Below, in pieces: positions 1-5,934 of a DNA stretch of 10,036 nucleotides. Under the pieces are notes generated by a model, which saw nothing but the letters and a program-made list of their open reading frames with translations, was not told the DNA's origin and searched no databases. The translations under genes were made by a program, and so were the position numbers. Position 1 is the stretch's first letter; each line of letters begins with the position of its first letter. The stretch comes from Desulfovibrionales bacterium. Lineage in GTDB: Bacteria > Desulfobacterota > Desulfovibrionia > Desulfovibrionales > Desulfomicrobiaceae. The DNA lies in contig JAAYGZ010000312.1 of NCBI GenBank assembly GCA_012727515.1, positions 1-10,036 on the forward strand, written 5' to 3'.

Positions 1-357
1 CAGGACACGTCATCAATTGCTGCAACTCCTGCAGACCAGCCTGAAATATCGCCGTCTCAGCCTGTTGTGCAGGGCGAGAGCCCTGCGCCTGGCTCTGCAC
101 CCGATATGCCTGGGGCTGGCACTGATTCAGAGCGCACCCTTGTCATTACCGCCCATGCCGCGACCTGGCTTCAGGCTCGCCCGGATGGCAAGTCAATGGA
201 CTATTTTTTGCGCAAAGGCGAAACAGCAACCATTGTATTCGCGCAATCCCTCAGCATTAAATTTGGCAATGCAGGCGGGGTCCTGATGACCCTTGATGGT
301 CAGCCATATCCTTTTGATGCCAAGCTGGGGGAAGTCAGAACTCTTGTTATCCAGTAG
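1..357 (+). CDS. RodZ-like protein, C-terminal part (DUF4115-type domain), 5' truncated
   Basis: The reading frame is open from the first base to TAG at 355-357, giving the last 118 residues of a longer protein, so the ATG at 67 is not a credible start. The first ~40 residues are a Pro/Ser/Ala-rich linker (many P, S, A, Q, G). The rest, from about residue 45, looks like the small beta-rich domain at the end of RodZ-like proteins: it runs through ITAHAATWLQARPDG, FLRKGET, IKFGNAGGV and FDAKLGEVRTLVI. Family knowledge: such proteins have a cytoplasmic helix-turn-helix domain, one membrane helix, a linker and this periplasmic domain, and RodZ links MreB to the wall-elongation machinery. The helix-turn-helix and membrane parts would lie upstream of the window and cannot be checked. 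The stop codon is followed at once by the recO ATG in the same frame. The domain call is fairly good; the RodZ role is inference. Confidence 0.75.
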   Translation, partial: QDTSSIAATPADQPEISPSQPVVQGESPAPGSAPDMPGAGTDSERTLVITAHAATWLQARPDGKSMDYFLRKGETATIVFAQSLSIKFGNAGGVLMTLDGQPYPFDAKLGEVRTLVIQ

Positions 358-1116
358 ATGGCCGGTGTGACTGAATTTTCCGGGGATGTGGTTGTGCTGC
401 GGGTCGGCACATTTCGAGAAGCGGACTGCTGGGTCCGTTTTTTTTCTCCCCAGCACGGCCTGCTGACAGGCTTTGCCTTTGGCGGGCGCAAGAGCAGGCG
501 CCGTTTTTGTGGCTGTCTGGACCCTTTTTCCGTGGTTCATTTTCGAGTCGGGCTGGACCGATTGCGGCGCTATCATTGTCTGGAAGAAGGGACGCTTTTG
601 CGCGGGTTTCCCGGCTTAAAGCGCAACATTAAAAATCTGGGCATGATGGCCAATTGTGTGCGTTTTTTTGAGTCCCAGCTTTTTGATCCAGAAGAATATG
701 CCCCATCGTATGCGCTCCTGGTGGAAACGCTGGAAGCCCTGGAAAATGGACCAGCGCCATCCTCGTTTTTGCCTCTTTTGTTTCGCGCCAGACTTACCTT
801 TTGTCAGGGCTATCAGCCAGATTTTGAACGCTGTCGTGGGTGCGGACAGGGCATGGACCCACATCATCGGGCAGTCTTTGCTGTGCATGAAGGCGGGATA
901 TATTGCTTGCGCTGTGCATCAAGCGCAGTGCGCACACTTTCCATCAGCCAGGCTACATTGCGGCTGCTGGGTGCTCTTGGTCAGAGCAATCCAGCTGAGT
1001 GGGCACGGTGGAATCTTCCAGCGCATGTGCGTGAAGAATGTGCACGAGTTGTAGATGCCTTTGTGCACTATCATCTTGGTCTGCGCAGCGAAGGCCATGG
1101 TTTTTATCGCTGTTAA
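358..1116 (+). CDS. recO: DNA repair protein RecO
   Basis: The 252-residue product matches RecO in length and layout. RecO works with RecR (RecF pathway) to load RecA on SSB-coated single strands and to anneal strands. An N-terminal OB-fold-like segment (about residues 1-80) includes VVLRVGTFREAD and LLTGFAFGGRKS, followed by a helical region. A C-terminal zinc-binding motif has Cys159, Cys162, Cys183 and Cys186 (CRGC and CLRC). The ATG directly follows the TAG of the upstream RodZ-like gene, and no good Shine-Dalgarno is visible in front, so translation probably depends on ribosomes finishing the upstream gene. A GTG at 367 is an alternative start but also lacks a clear ribosome site. glyQ follows 26 nt downstream in what looks like one operon. 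Confidence 0.93.
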   Translation: MAGVTEFSGDVVVLRVGTFREADCWVRFFSPQHGLLTGFAFGGRKSRRRFCGCLDPFSVVHFRVGLDRLRRYHCLEEGTLLRGFPGLKRNIKNLGMMANCVRFFESQLFDPEEYAPSYALLVETLEALENGPAPSSFLPLLFRARLTFCQGYQPDFERCRGCGQGMDPHHRAVFAVHEGGIYCLRCASSAVRTLSISQATLRLLGALGQSNPAEWARWNLPAHVREECARVVDAFVHYHLGLRSEGHGFYRC

Positions 1117-1130
1117 ATGGGAATGGTTGA

Positions 1131-1136
1131 GAGGAG
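1131..1136 (+). promoter_or_regulatory. Shine-Dalgarno of glyQ (GAGGAG)
   Basis: GAGGAG lies 6 nt before the ATG at 1143. It fixes the glyQ start in the 26-nt gap after recO. The gap holds no visible terminator, which supports co-transcription. Confidence 0.8.
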
Positions 1137-1142
1137 AAGAGA

Positions 1143-2033
1143 ATGAATTTTCAAAATGTTATTCTGAATTTGCAGCAATTCTGGGCCAACCAGGGCTGTG
1201 TGCTGCAGTATCCCTACGATATGGAAGTCGGGGCAGGCACATTTAATCCATCCACTTTTTTGCGGGTACTAGGCCCTGAACCATGGAAAGTCGCCTACCC
1301 GGAGTCGTCCCGCCGTCCTACAGATGGCCGCTATGGCGAAAATCCTAATCGCCTGCAGCATTATTTTCAGTTTCAGGTCATTTTAAAGCCGTCGCCAGCC
1401 AATGTGCTGGAGCTTTACCTGGACAGCCTGGGCGTATTGGGCATTGATAAACATGTGCATGATATCCGTTTTGTGGAAGATGACTGGGAAAGCCCTACCT
1501 TGGGTGCCTGGGGGCTGGGCTGGGAAGTGTGGCTCAATGGCATGGAAGTGACCCAGTTTACCTATTTTCAGCAAGTGGGCGGCATTAACCTGGAGCCTGT
1601 TAGTTGTGAAATTACCTATGGGGTGGAACGACTGAGCATGTACTTGCAGGAAAAGGAGTCTGTGTATGACCTGGCCTGGAATGATCAGGTAAGCTATGGT
1701 CAGATCTATCATCAGGCCGAGGTGGAGCAGTGCAAATACAATTTTGATCACTCCAACCAGGCCATGTTGCTTGATTTTTTCAATGCCTGTGAAGCTGAAT
1801 GCGCGGCCTTGTGCGCGGCAGGTCTGCCCTGGCCAGCCTATGATTTCTGCCTGAAATGTTCCCATGCCTTTAACCTTCTTGATGCTCGTGGAGCAATTTC
1901 CATCACAGAGCGGGCCAAGTACATTGGCCGGGTCCGTGCTTTGGCATCGTCTGTGGCTAAATTGTATGTGGAGCAGCGCGAAGCCATGGGCTATCCGCTT
2001 ATGGTTTCAGGATCACCAGCCCAGGTAGCGTGA
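1143..2033 (+). CDS. glyQ: Glycyl-tRNA synthetase alpha subunit
   Basis: This 296-residue protein is a near-canonical GlyQ, the catalytic subunit of the bacterial alpha2-beta2 glycyl-tRNA synthetase. The enzyme joins glycine to tRNA-Gly using ATP, in the cytoplasm. The class II catalytic core is plain: it opens with [18 protein letters not shown], then [14 protein letters not shown] (residues 57-70), the tryptophan-rich [20 protein letters not shown] (111-130), and the motif-3-like EITYGVERL (156-164). Length agrees with the family (about 290-305). A GAGGAG ribosome site sits 6 nt before the ATG. The TGA stop overlaps the Shine-Dalgarno of glyS, so the two subunits are probably made in a coupled way and in similar amounts. 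No anomalies seen. Confidence 0.98.
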   Translation: MNFQNVILNLQQFWANQGCVLQYPYDMEVGAGTFNPSTFLRVLGPEPWKVAYPESSRRPTDGRYGENPNRLQHYFQFQVILKPSPANVLELYLDSLGVLGIDKHVHDIRFVEDDWESPTLGAWGLGWEVWLNGMEVTQFTYFQQVGGINLEPVSCEITYGVERLSMYLQEKESVYDLAWNDQVSYGQIYHQAEVEQCKYNFDHSNQAMLLDFFNACEAECAALCAAGLPWPAYDFCLKCSHAFNLLDARGAISITERAKYIGRVRALASSVAKLYVEQREAMGYPLMVSGSPAQVA

Positions 2034-2037
2034 GGAG
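2032..2037 (+). promoter_or_regulatory. Shine-Dalgarno of glyS overlapping the glyQ stop codon
   Basis: GAGGAG begins inside the glyQ TGA (2031-2033) and lies 6 nt before the glyS ATG at 2044. Ribosomes ending glyQ would sit on the glyS start region, a usual arrangement for translational coupling of enzyme subunits. Confidence 0.8.
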
Positions 2038-2043
2038 AAGGTT

Positions 2044-4125
2044 ATGGCGCATTTTATATTAGAAATTGGCGTTGAGGAAATGCCCGCGCGTTTTCTGGCA
2101 GCTCTGGATCAGGAACTTGCCGAGCGATTTAGTGCTGCCTTGCAGGAGGCGGGTCTTGAAGCAGGTCCGGTACATACTGCTTCCACGCCACGGCGGTTAG
2201 TGGTGGATATTCCTGCTGTGGCCGCACTGCAAAAAAAGGAAGAAATTGTTGTTTCCGGACCACCAGTGCGTATTGCCCTGGATAGCGAAGGCAAGCCAAC
2301 CAAGGCCGGACTTGGTTTTGCTGCTTCACAAGGTGTGCCCTTTGATCAGGTTTATGTGGAACAGACAGAAAAAGGCGAGTACCTGGCCTTGAAAAAAACA
2401 GTGGGGGGCCGAGCAGCAGCTGAAATTTTAGGAGAAACCTGTCGGCAGATCCTGGGGGCCTTGTCCTTTCCCAAAAAAATGCAGTGGATTGGCAAGGACT
2501 GTACCTTTGGTCGTCCTGTGCGCTGGATCCTGGCCCTGCTTGATACAGAGATTGTGCCTTTTGCCTTTGCTGGCCTGCAGGCCGGCAATCAGACATGCGG
2601 GCACCGGGTGCTGGGGCCTGGGCCATTTACTGTGCCTCATGCAGACGCGTATGCAGAAACAGTGCGTACCCAGGGGCATGTGCTTTTGCAGGCTACAGAG
2701 CGCAAGGCAGTCATTCGGACGCAGGGGGAGAAGCTGGCCGCAGAAATCGGAGCCAGTGTTGAATGGTCTGACGCGCTGCTGAATCAAGTGGCCAATCTGG
2801 TGGAAACCCCGTGTCCGATCCTGGGCAAATTTGATGAGAAGTTTTTAGCCCTGCCAGATGCAGTGCTGCTCACCAGCATGGAAACACATCAGAAAAGTTT
2901 TGGCCTGCGCAGCCCTGATGGCGCGCTGCTGCCGTGGTTTTTGACGGCCACCAACATTATTTCCCGTGAACCAGCTTTGGTGCGCAAGGGCTGGGAGCGT
3001 GTGCTGCGAGCCAGGCTGGAAGATGCACGTTTTTTCTGGGAAGCTGATTCTGCTGCTCATTTTGATACCTGGCTGGATAAACTGAACCGGGTTATTTTTA
3101 TTGGCCCTTTGGGAACCATGGGCGACAAGTCGCGCCGTCTGGCAGCAATGGCCCCGTATTTTGCCCAACAGGTCGCGCCTGAGCTGGCCTCTGAACTGGA
3201 ACGGGCAGGGCATCTGGCCAAAGCTGATCTGGTCTCTGAGATGGTCTATGAATTTGACGACCTGCAGGGGATTATGGGCGGTATCTATGCCCGGCAAAAA
3301 GGTGAATCTGAAACAGTGGCCCAGGCCCTGGCAGAGCAGTATCTTCCTGCTGGCGCAGATTCCCCTGTGCCTTCTTCCCTGCCTGGCGCTCTGTTAAGCC
3401 TGGCAGATAAGCTGGATAATCTGGTCGGGTGCTTTGGGCTGGGCATGATGCCCACTGGCACGGCTGATCCGTATGCCCTGCGCCGCAATGCCCTGGGCGT
3501 GATCAGGATTATCCTGGACCATGGATTTCATTTGAGTCTGCGTGCTCTTCTGCAGGAAGCGCAGGGGAGCTATAGCGGTGTGCAGTGGAAGCTTGCTCCG
3601 GCCGAAGCACTGGATACTCTGCTTGATTTTTTTGCGCATCGCCTTCGTGCATTCTGGAGTGCGCAGGGCGTGGAAACAGTCATTCTGGATGCAGCACTGG
3701 CTGTGGGGTGCGACGATATTACAGATACCTGGGCGCGTGTGCAGGCATTGGTTGCTTTGAGTCAGGAGGCAGATTTTGAAGCATCTGTGCTGACTTTTAA
3801 GCGCGTGGCTAATATTATTCGCAAGCAGGCAGATGCCAGTCTGACTGGTCAGGTGGATGCACGGCTCTTTGAACATGAGGCTGAACGGGCATTGTGGGCT
3901 GTGGTAACAACTGTTGAGCCTGAATGGGCAAGCCTGGCTGCTGCGCGGAAATATCCAGCCATGCTTGCCATGTTGCAACGCCTTAAACCTGCGGTGGACA
4001 GTTTTTTTGATCAGGTCATGGTTATGTGCGATGATCAGGCAGTGCGAGCAAACCGGCTCAATCTTTTGCTGCGTGTGCTGACACCACTGAGCCAGGTGGC
4101 GGATTTTGGGAAATTGCAGGTCTAA
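2044..4125 (+). CDS. glyS: Glycyl-tRNA synthetase beta subunit
   Basis: The 693-residue product is the beta subunit of the alpha2-beta2 glycyl-tRNA synthetase, which binds tRNA-Gly and is needed for activity. It starts with the family signature FILEIGVEEMPARFL. SFPKKMQW and GRPVRWI (156-162) follow in the N-terminal body. The HD-like middle contains KADLVSEMVYEFDDLQGIMG (about 390-410) and LADKLDNLVGCFGLGM followed by GTADPYALRRNALG (about 453-485). A C-terminal DALR-type anticodon-binding region ends with RANRLNLLLRVLTPLSQVADF. Length fits the family (about 690). The start is fixed by a ribosome site overlapping the glyQ stop. No hairpin-plus-T-run terminator is visible between glyS and rpsT, so some transcripts may continue into rpsT. 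Confidence 0.98.
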   Translation: MAHFILEIGVEEMPARFLAALDQELAERFSAALQEAGLEAGPVHTASTPRRLVVDIPAVAALQKKEEIVVSGPPVRIALDSEGKPTKAGLGFAASQGVPFDQVYVEQTEKGEYLALKKTVGGRAAAEILGETCRQILGALSFPKKMQWIGKDCTFGRPVRWILALLDTEIVPFAFAGLQAGNQTCGHRVLGPGPFTVPHADAYAETVRTQGHVLLQATERKAVIRTQGEKLAAEIGASVEWSDALLNQVANLVETPCPILGKFDEKFLALPDAVLLTSMETHQKSFGLRSPDGALLPWFLTATNIISREPALVRKGWERVLRARLEDARFFWEADSAAHFDTWLDKLNRVIFIGPLGTMGDKSRRLAAMAPYFAQQVAPELASELERAGHLAKADLVSEMVYEFDDLQGIMGGIYARQKGESETVAQALAEQYLPAGADSPVPSSLPGALLSLADKLDNLVGCFGLGMMPTGTADPYALRRNALGVIRIILDHGFHLSLRALLQEAQGSYSGVQWKLAPAEALDTLLDFFAHRLRAFWSAQGVETVILDAALAVGCDDITDTWARVQALVALSQEADFEASVLTFKRVANIIRKQADASLTGQVDARLFEHEAERALWAVVTTVEPEWASLAAARKYPAMLAMLQRLKPAVDSFFDQVMVMCDDQAVRANRLNLLLRVLTPLSQVADFGKLQV

Positions 4126-4130
4126 AAGAC

Positions 4131-4160
4131 TTGACACTGTGTTGGCCTCTCGACTAACTG
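4131..4160 (+). promoter_or_regulatory. Possible sigma-70-type promoter for rpsT
   Basis: A perfect -35 hexamer TTGACA lies at 4131-4136, six bases after the glyS stop codon. The best -10 candidate is TAACTG at 4155-4160 (18-nt spacer) or CTAACT one base earlier; both are weak. It would give a leader of about 60 nt before the rpsT TTG. The -35 is convincing, the -10 is not. An independent promoter for S20 would make sense because ribosomal protein demand greatly exceeds synthetase demand. Confidence 0.35.
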
Positions 4161-4215
4161 CCGCCAGATTGCAGAGACATCGTATTTACTGACTGAAACA
4201 CGCGAACAACACCTG

Positions 4216-4222
4216 AAAGGAG
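4216..4222 (+). promoter_or_regulatory. Shine-Dalgarno of rpsT deciding a TTG start
   Basis: AAAGGAG lies 7 nt before the TTG at 4230. No in-frame ATG or GTG gives a full S20 N-terminus, so this site picks TTG as the start codon. Confidence 0.8.
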
Positions 4223-4229
4223 TTTTACC

Positions 4230-4490
4230 TTGGCTAATCATAAATCTGCTCTTAAGCGACATCGCCAGAGCTTAAAGAATCGTGACAGAAACAGAATGAT
4301 GAAAACTCGGGTCAAAAATGCGGTTAAGGCCGTGCGTATGGCCATTGAGGCAAACGACCCTGAAGCTATTGCCACTGCCCTGCACGCTGCTACCTCTGTG
4401 CTGGACAAGGCTGCGAGTAAGCACGTTGTGCATAAGCGTAATGCAGCCCGGAGAATTTCCCGACTCGCCATGGCAGCCAATAAAGCATAG
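4230..4490 (+). CDS. rpsT: 30S ribosomal protein S20
   Basis: The 86-residue, highly basic product begins [20 protein letters not shown] after the initiator and is a typical S20, a helical protein that binds 16S rRNA early in 30S assembly. Length matches the family (about 85-90). Conserved stretches include [12 protein letters not shown] near residue 25 and [13 protein letters not shown] close to the end. The start codon is TTG, set by AAAGGAG 7 nt upstream. In E. coli rpsT also starts with UUG, and that start is tied to autoregulation by S20; whether the same holds here is inference. A strong intrinsic terminator follows 29 nt after the stop. Confidence 0.97.
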   Translation: MANHKSALKRHRQSLKNRDRNRMMKTRVKNAVKAVRMAIEANDPEAIATALHAATSVLDKAASKHVVHKRNAARRISRLAMAANKA

Positions 4491-4519
4491 CTGTCACGTC
4501 GCTGTATTCAGTCACAAAG

Positions 4520-4551
4520 ACCCGTCATGATGCTGCATGGCGGGTTTTTTT
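4520..4551 (+). terminator. Intrinsic terminator after rpsT
   Basis: Left arm ACCCGTCAT (4520-4528) pairs with right arm ATGGCGGGT (4537-4545) in a 9-bp stem with one G-T wobble and an 8-nt loop. An unbroken run of seven T follows from 4545 to 4551. It closes the recO-glyQ-glyS-rpsT block. Confidence 0.92.
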
Positions 4552-4588
4552 ATTGTGCGTGAGTAATTTTTACCTTTTTGTTTCAGGA

Positions 4589-4619
4589 TGTTGTTAAAGA
4601 AAGTATCCTTTTAACAGCA
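4589..4619. repeat. Inverted repeat upstream of ppaC
   Basis: TGTTGTTAAAG (4589-4599) can pair with TTTTAACAGCA (4609-4619) around a 9-nt centre, making 11 pairs with two wobbles. The core GTTAAA/TTTAAC is exact. No T-run follows on the plus strand, so it does not look like a second terminator for rpsT. It could be an operator for a regulator of ppaC, or chance in an AT-rich spacer. Confidence 0.4.
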
Positions 4620-4659
4620 GGTATTGGCCTTTATTTGTGGGCAGAGGGCATGTTTGTGC

Positions 4660-4688
4660 TTGGCAGCGCAGAAGTATTGTGATATTTA
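4660..4688 (+). promoter_or_regulatory. Possible promoter of ppaC
   Basis: TTGGCA (4660-4665) and TATTTA (4683-4688) are separated by 17 nt, ahead of a leader of roughly 50 nt. The -35 is close to consensus; the -10 matches only in its first half. Some promoter is expected here because a terminator isolates ppaC from rpsT. Confidence 0.35.
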
Positions 4689-4730
4689 GCACAAAGTTTT
4701 GGTTTTTTAGCCTGTAAAACACCACCTTGT

Positions 4731-4736
4731 AGGAGG
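4731..4736 (+). promoter_or_regulatory. Strong Shine-Dalgarno of ppaC (AGGAGG)
   Basis: A full-consensus AGGAGG lies 9 nt before the ATG at 4746. It is the strongest ribosome site in the window and suggests high expression of the pyrophosphatase. Confidence 0.85.
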
Positions 4737-4745
4737 AATTCTGCT

Positions 4746-5666
4746 ATGTCTGTTTATGTTTTTGGCCACAAGAATCCTGATTCTGATACCGTATGCAGCG
4801 CCATTGCCCTGGCTGATCTGAAGAGCAAACTGGGTGTTGCCTGCACTCCCACTGCTCAGGGCGAACTGCCCCCTGAGACCAAGTTCATCCTTGAGAAGTT
4901 CGGCGTTGCCGCACCTGCTGTAAAAACCGAATACGCCGGTGAAAAAGTGTTTTTGGTTGACACGTCTGATCTGGCTCAGTTGCCTGATGATATTAAGCAG
5001 GCCGAAGTACTGGGCATTGTTGATCACCACAAATTGGGTGATCTGACCACCTCCAGTCCTCTGGAATGCTGGATTTGGCCTGTGGGCTGTACTGCCACTG
5101 TGATTAACGCCATGTACGCTTTTCACGGCGTGGAAATCCCCAAAAATATCGCTGGCATCATGCTGTGCGCTATTTTGAGTGACACTGTTATCTTCAAATC
5201 CCCCACCTGCACTCCTGCAGACAAGGAAGCTGCTGCCGCTCTGGGCAAGATTGCTGGCGTGAGTGATCTGGCTGCTCTGGGCATGGAGATGTTCAAGGTA
5301 AAGTCTGCTGTGGAAGGCACACCGGCTCGTGAGTTGGTTCTGCGTGACTACAAAGATTTTAACATGAATGGAACCAAAGTGGGCATTGGTCAGCTGGAAG
5401 TGGTTGACCTGTCCATCCTGGATGCAGTGAAAGCTGATCTGGCCGCTGACATTGCTGCGCTTAAGGGCGAAAAGGGCAACCATTCTGTATTTTTGTTGCT
5501 GACCGACATTATGAAGGAAGGCTCTGAAATCCTGGTCGCTTCTGACGATGCTTCTGTGGTGGAAAAGGCTTTTGGTGCCAAGCCAGTTGATGGCAAGGCA
5601 TGGCTGCCTGGCGTTATGTCCCGCAAAAAGGACGTTGTGCCCAAGTTTGAAAAGGTTTTTGCCTAA
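4746..5666 (+). CDS. ppaC: Family II (manganese-dependent) inorganic pyrophosphatase
   Basis: The 306-residue protein hydrolyses pyrophosphate to two phosphates in the cytoplasm. It is a DHH-family enzyme with the full metal-binding set: GHKNPDSD at residues 7-14 (His8, Asp12, Asp14), Asp72 in LVDTSD, DHHK at 93-96 and Asp146 in LSDT. Each is offset by one to three positions from the well-studied Bacillus enzyme. The C-terminal substrate motif SRKK is at 292-295. There is no CBS/DRTGG insert, so this is the short, unregulated form. It has a strong ribosome site and terminators on both sides, so it is a one-gene unit. In a sulfate reducer, ATP sulfurylase releases pyrophosphate and its removal pulls sulfate activation forward; that role, and the link to the sulP gene downstream, is inference. 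Confidence 0.96.
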   Translation: MSVYVFGHKNPDSDTVCSAIALADLKSKLGVACTPTAQGELPPETKFILEKFGVAAPAVKTEYAGEKVFLVDTSDLAQLPDDIKQAEVLGIVDHHKLGDLTTSSPLECWIWPVGCTATVINAMYAFHGVEIPKNIAGIMLCAILSDTVIFKSPTCTPADKEAAAALGKIAGVSDLAALGMEMFKVKSAVEGTPARELVLRDYKDFNMNGTKVGIGQLEVVDLSILDAVKADLAADIAALKGEKGNHSVFLLLTDIMKEGSEILVASDDASVVEKAFGAKPVDGKAWLPGVMSRKKDVVPKFEKVFA

Positions 5667-5688
5667 GCCTTGTTTTTTCTTTCCGATC

Positions 5689-5723
5689 AAGGCTCACTCA
5701 TGCTTTTGGGTGGGCCTTTTTTT
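5689..5723 (+). terminator. Intrinsic terminator after ppaC
   Basis: AAGGCTCACTC (5689-5699) pairs with GGGTGGGCCTT (5708-5718) in an 11-bp stem with two wobbles and an 8-nt loop, running into a seven-T tract at 5717-5723. It separates ppaC from sulP. Confidence 0.92.
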
Positions 5724-5764
5724 GTGCCTGTCAGCAATCAGAAAACTTCCTGAGTCAAGTGCAT

Positions 5765-5800
5765 GTTTTATTGCAAAATAAACTATAATCTCAGCTAGTT
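5765..5800. repeat. Overlapping AT-rich dyads in the sulP promoter region
   Basis: The 19-bp stretch at 5765-5783 is an imperfect palindrome: outer arms GTTT and AAAC, inner TT and AA, centred on position 5774, with 6 of 9 pairs matching. Beside it AACTA (5781-5785) and TAGTT (5796-5800) form a second exact 5-bp dyad spaced by 10 nt. Together they cover the -35 to +1 zone of the likely sulP promoter, where a repressor or activator would bind. No known operator family is recognised. Confidence 0.4.
5784..5789 (+). promoter_or_regulatory. Likely -10 element of the sulP promoter (TATAAT)
   Basis: A perfect TATAAT lies at 5784-5789. The sequence 17 nt upstream (GCATGT at 5761-5766) is a poor -35, so the promoter may need an activator or rely on the AT-rich dyad in between. 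Transcription from here would give a leader of about 140 nt before the sulP start. Confidence 0.5.
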
Positions 5801-5858
5801 ATATTTATATCTCCGGGTGGGGAAAATTTCTTGTCAACCGTGCTGCGCGGGCGTAGGG

Positions 5859-5899
5859 GCGTTGGCTTTATTGTCCAGGCCAACGTGGGTGTGGTTGGC
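5859..5899 (+). promoter_or_regulatory. Competing hairpins in the sulP mRNA leader
   Basis: GCCAAC at 5879-5884 can pair with either of two copies of GTTGGC: upstream at 5861-5866, or downstream at 5894-5899. The upstream hairpin is stronger (CGTTGGC with GCCAACG, extendable to 10 pairs with wobbles). The downstream one has 6 exact pairs and a 9-nt loop. The two exclude each other. This is the geometry of a leader switch, but no known riboswitch class is recognised and no terminator T-run follows. Confidence 0.35.
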
Positions 5900-5934
5900 G
5901 AAACAGCGAGTTCTTTGTTTGGGGAGAAATACGT

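Noticed and set aside
67..357. Start of the first gene at ATG 67
   Set aside because: The frame is open to the left edge and the preceding residues form a Pro/Ser-rich linker typical of the interior of RodZ-like proteins, so the gene is truncated by the window.
3394..4137. A 247-residue minus-strand open frame inside glyS
   Set aside because: glyS is complete and conserved over this stretch; the antisense product has no recognisable features.
4661..4680. Sigma-54 promoter ahead of ppaC (TGGCA followed by TTG)
   Set aside because: The GG and GC elements are not 10 nt apart; there is no GC at the needed place.
4552..4745. Fluoride or other known riboswitch upstream of ppaC
   Set aside because: Fluoride riboswitches do occur near pyrophosphatase genes, but I could not find the expected conserved pattern in this AT-rich spacer.
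4707..5690. A 327-residue open frame antisense to ppaC
   Set aside because: It mirrors ppaC exactly. Its openness follows from the biased codon use of ppaC, and its translation shows no family features or ribosome site.
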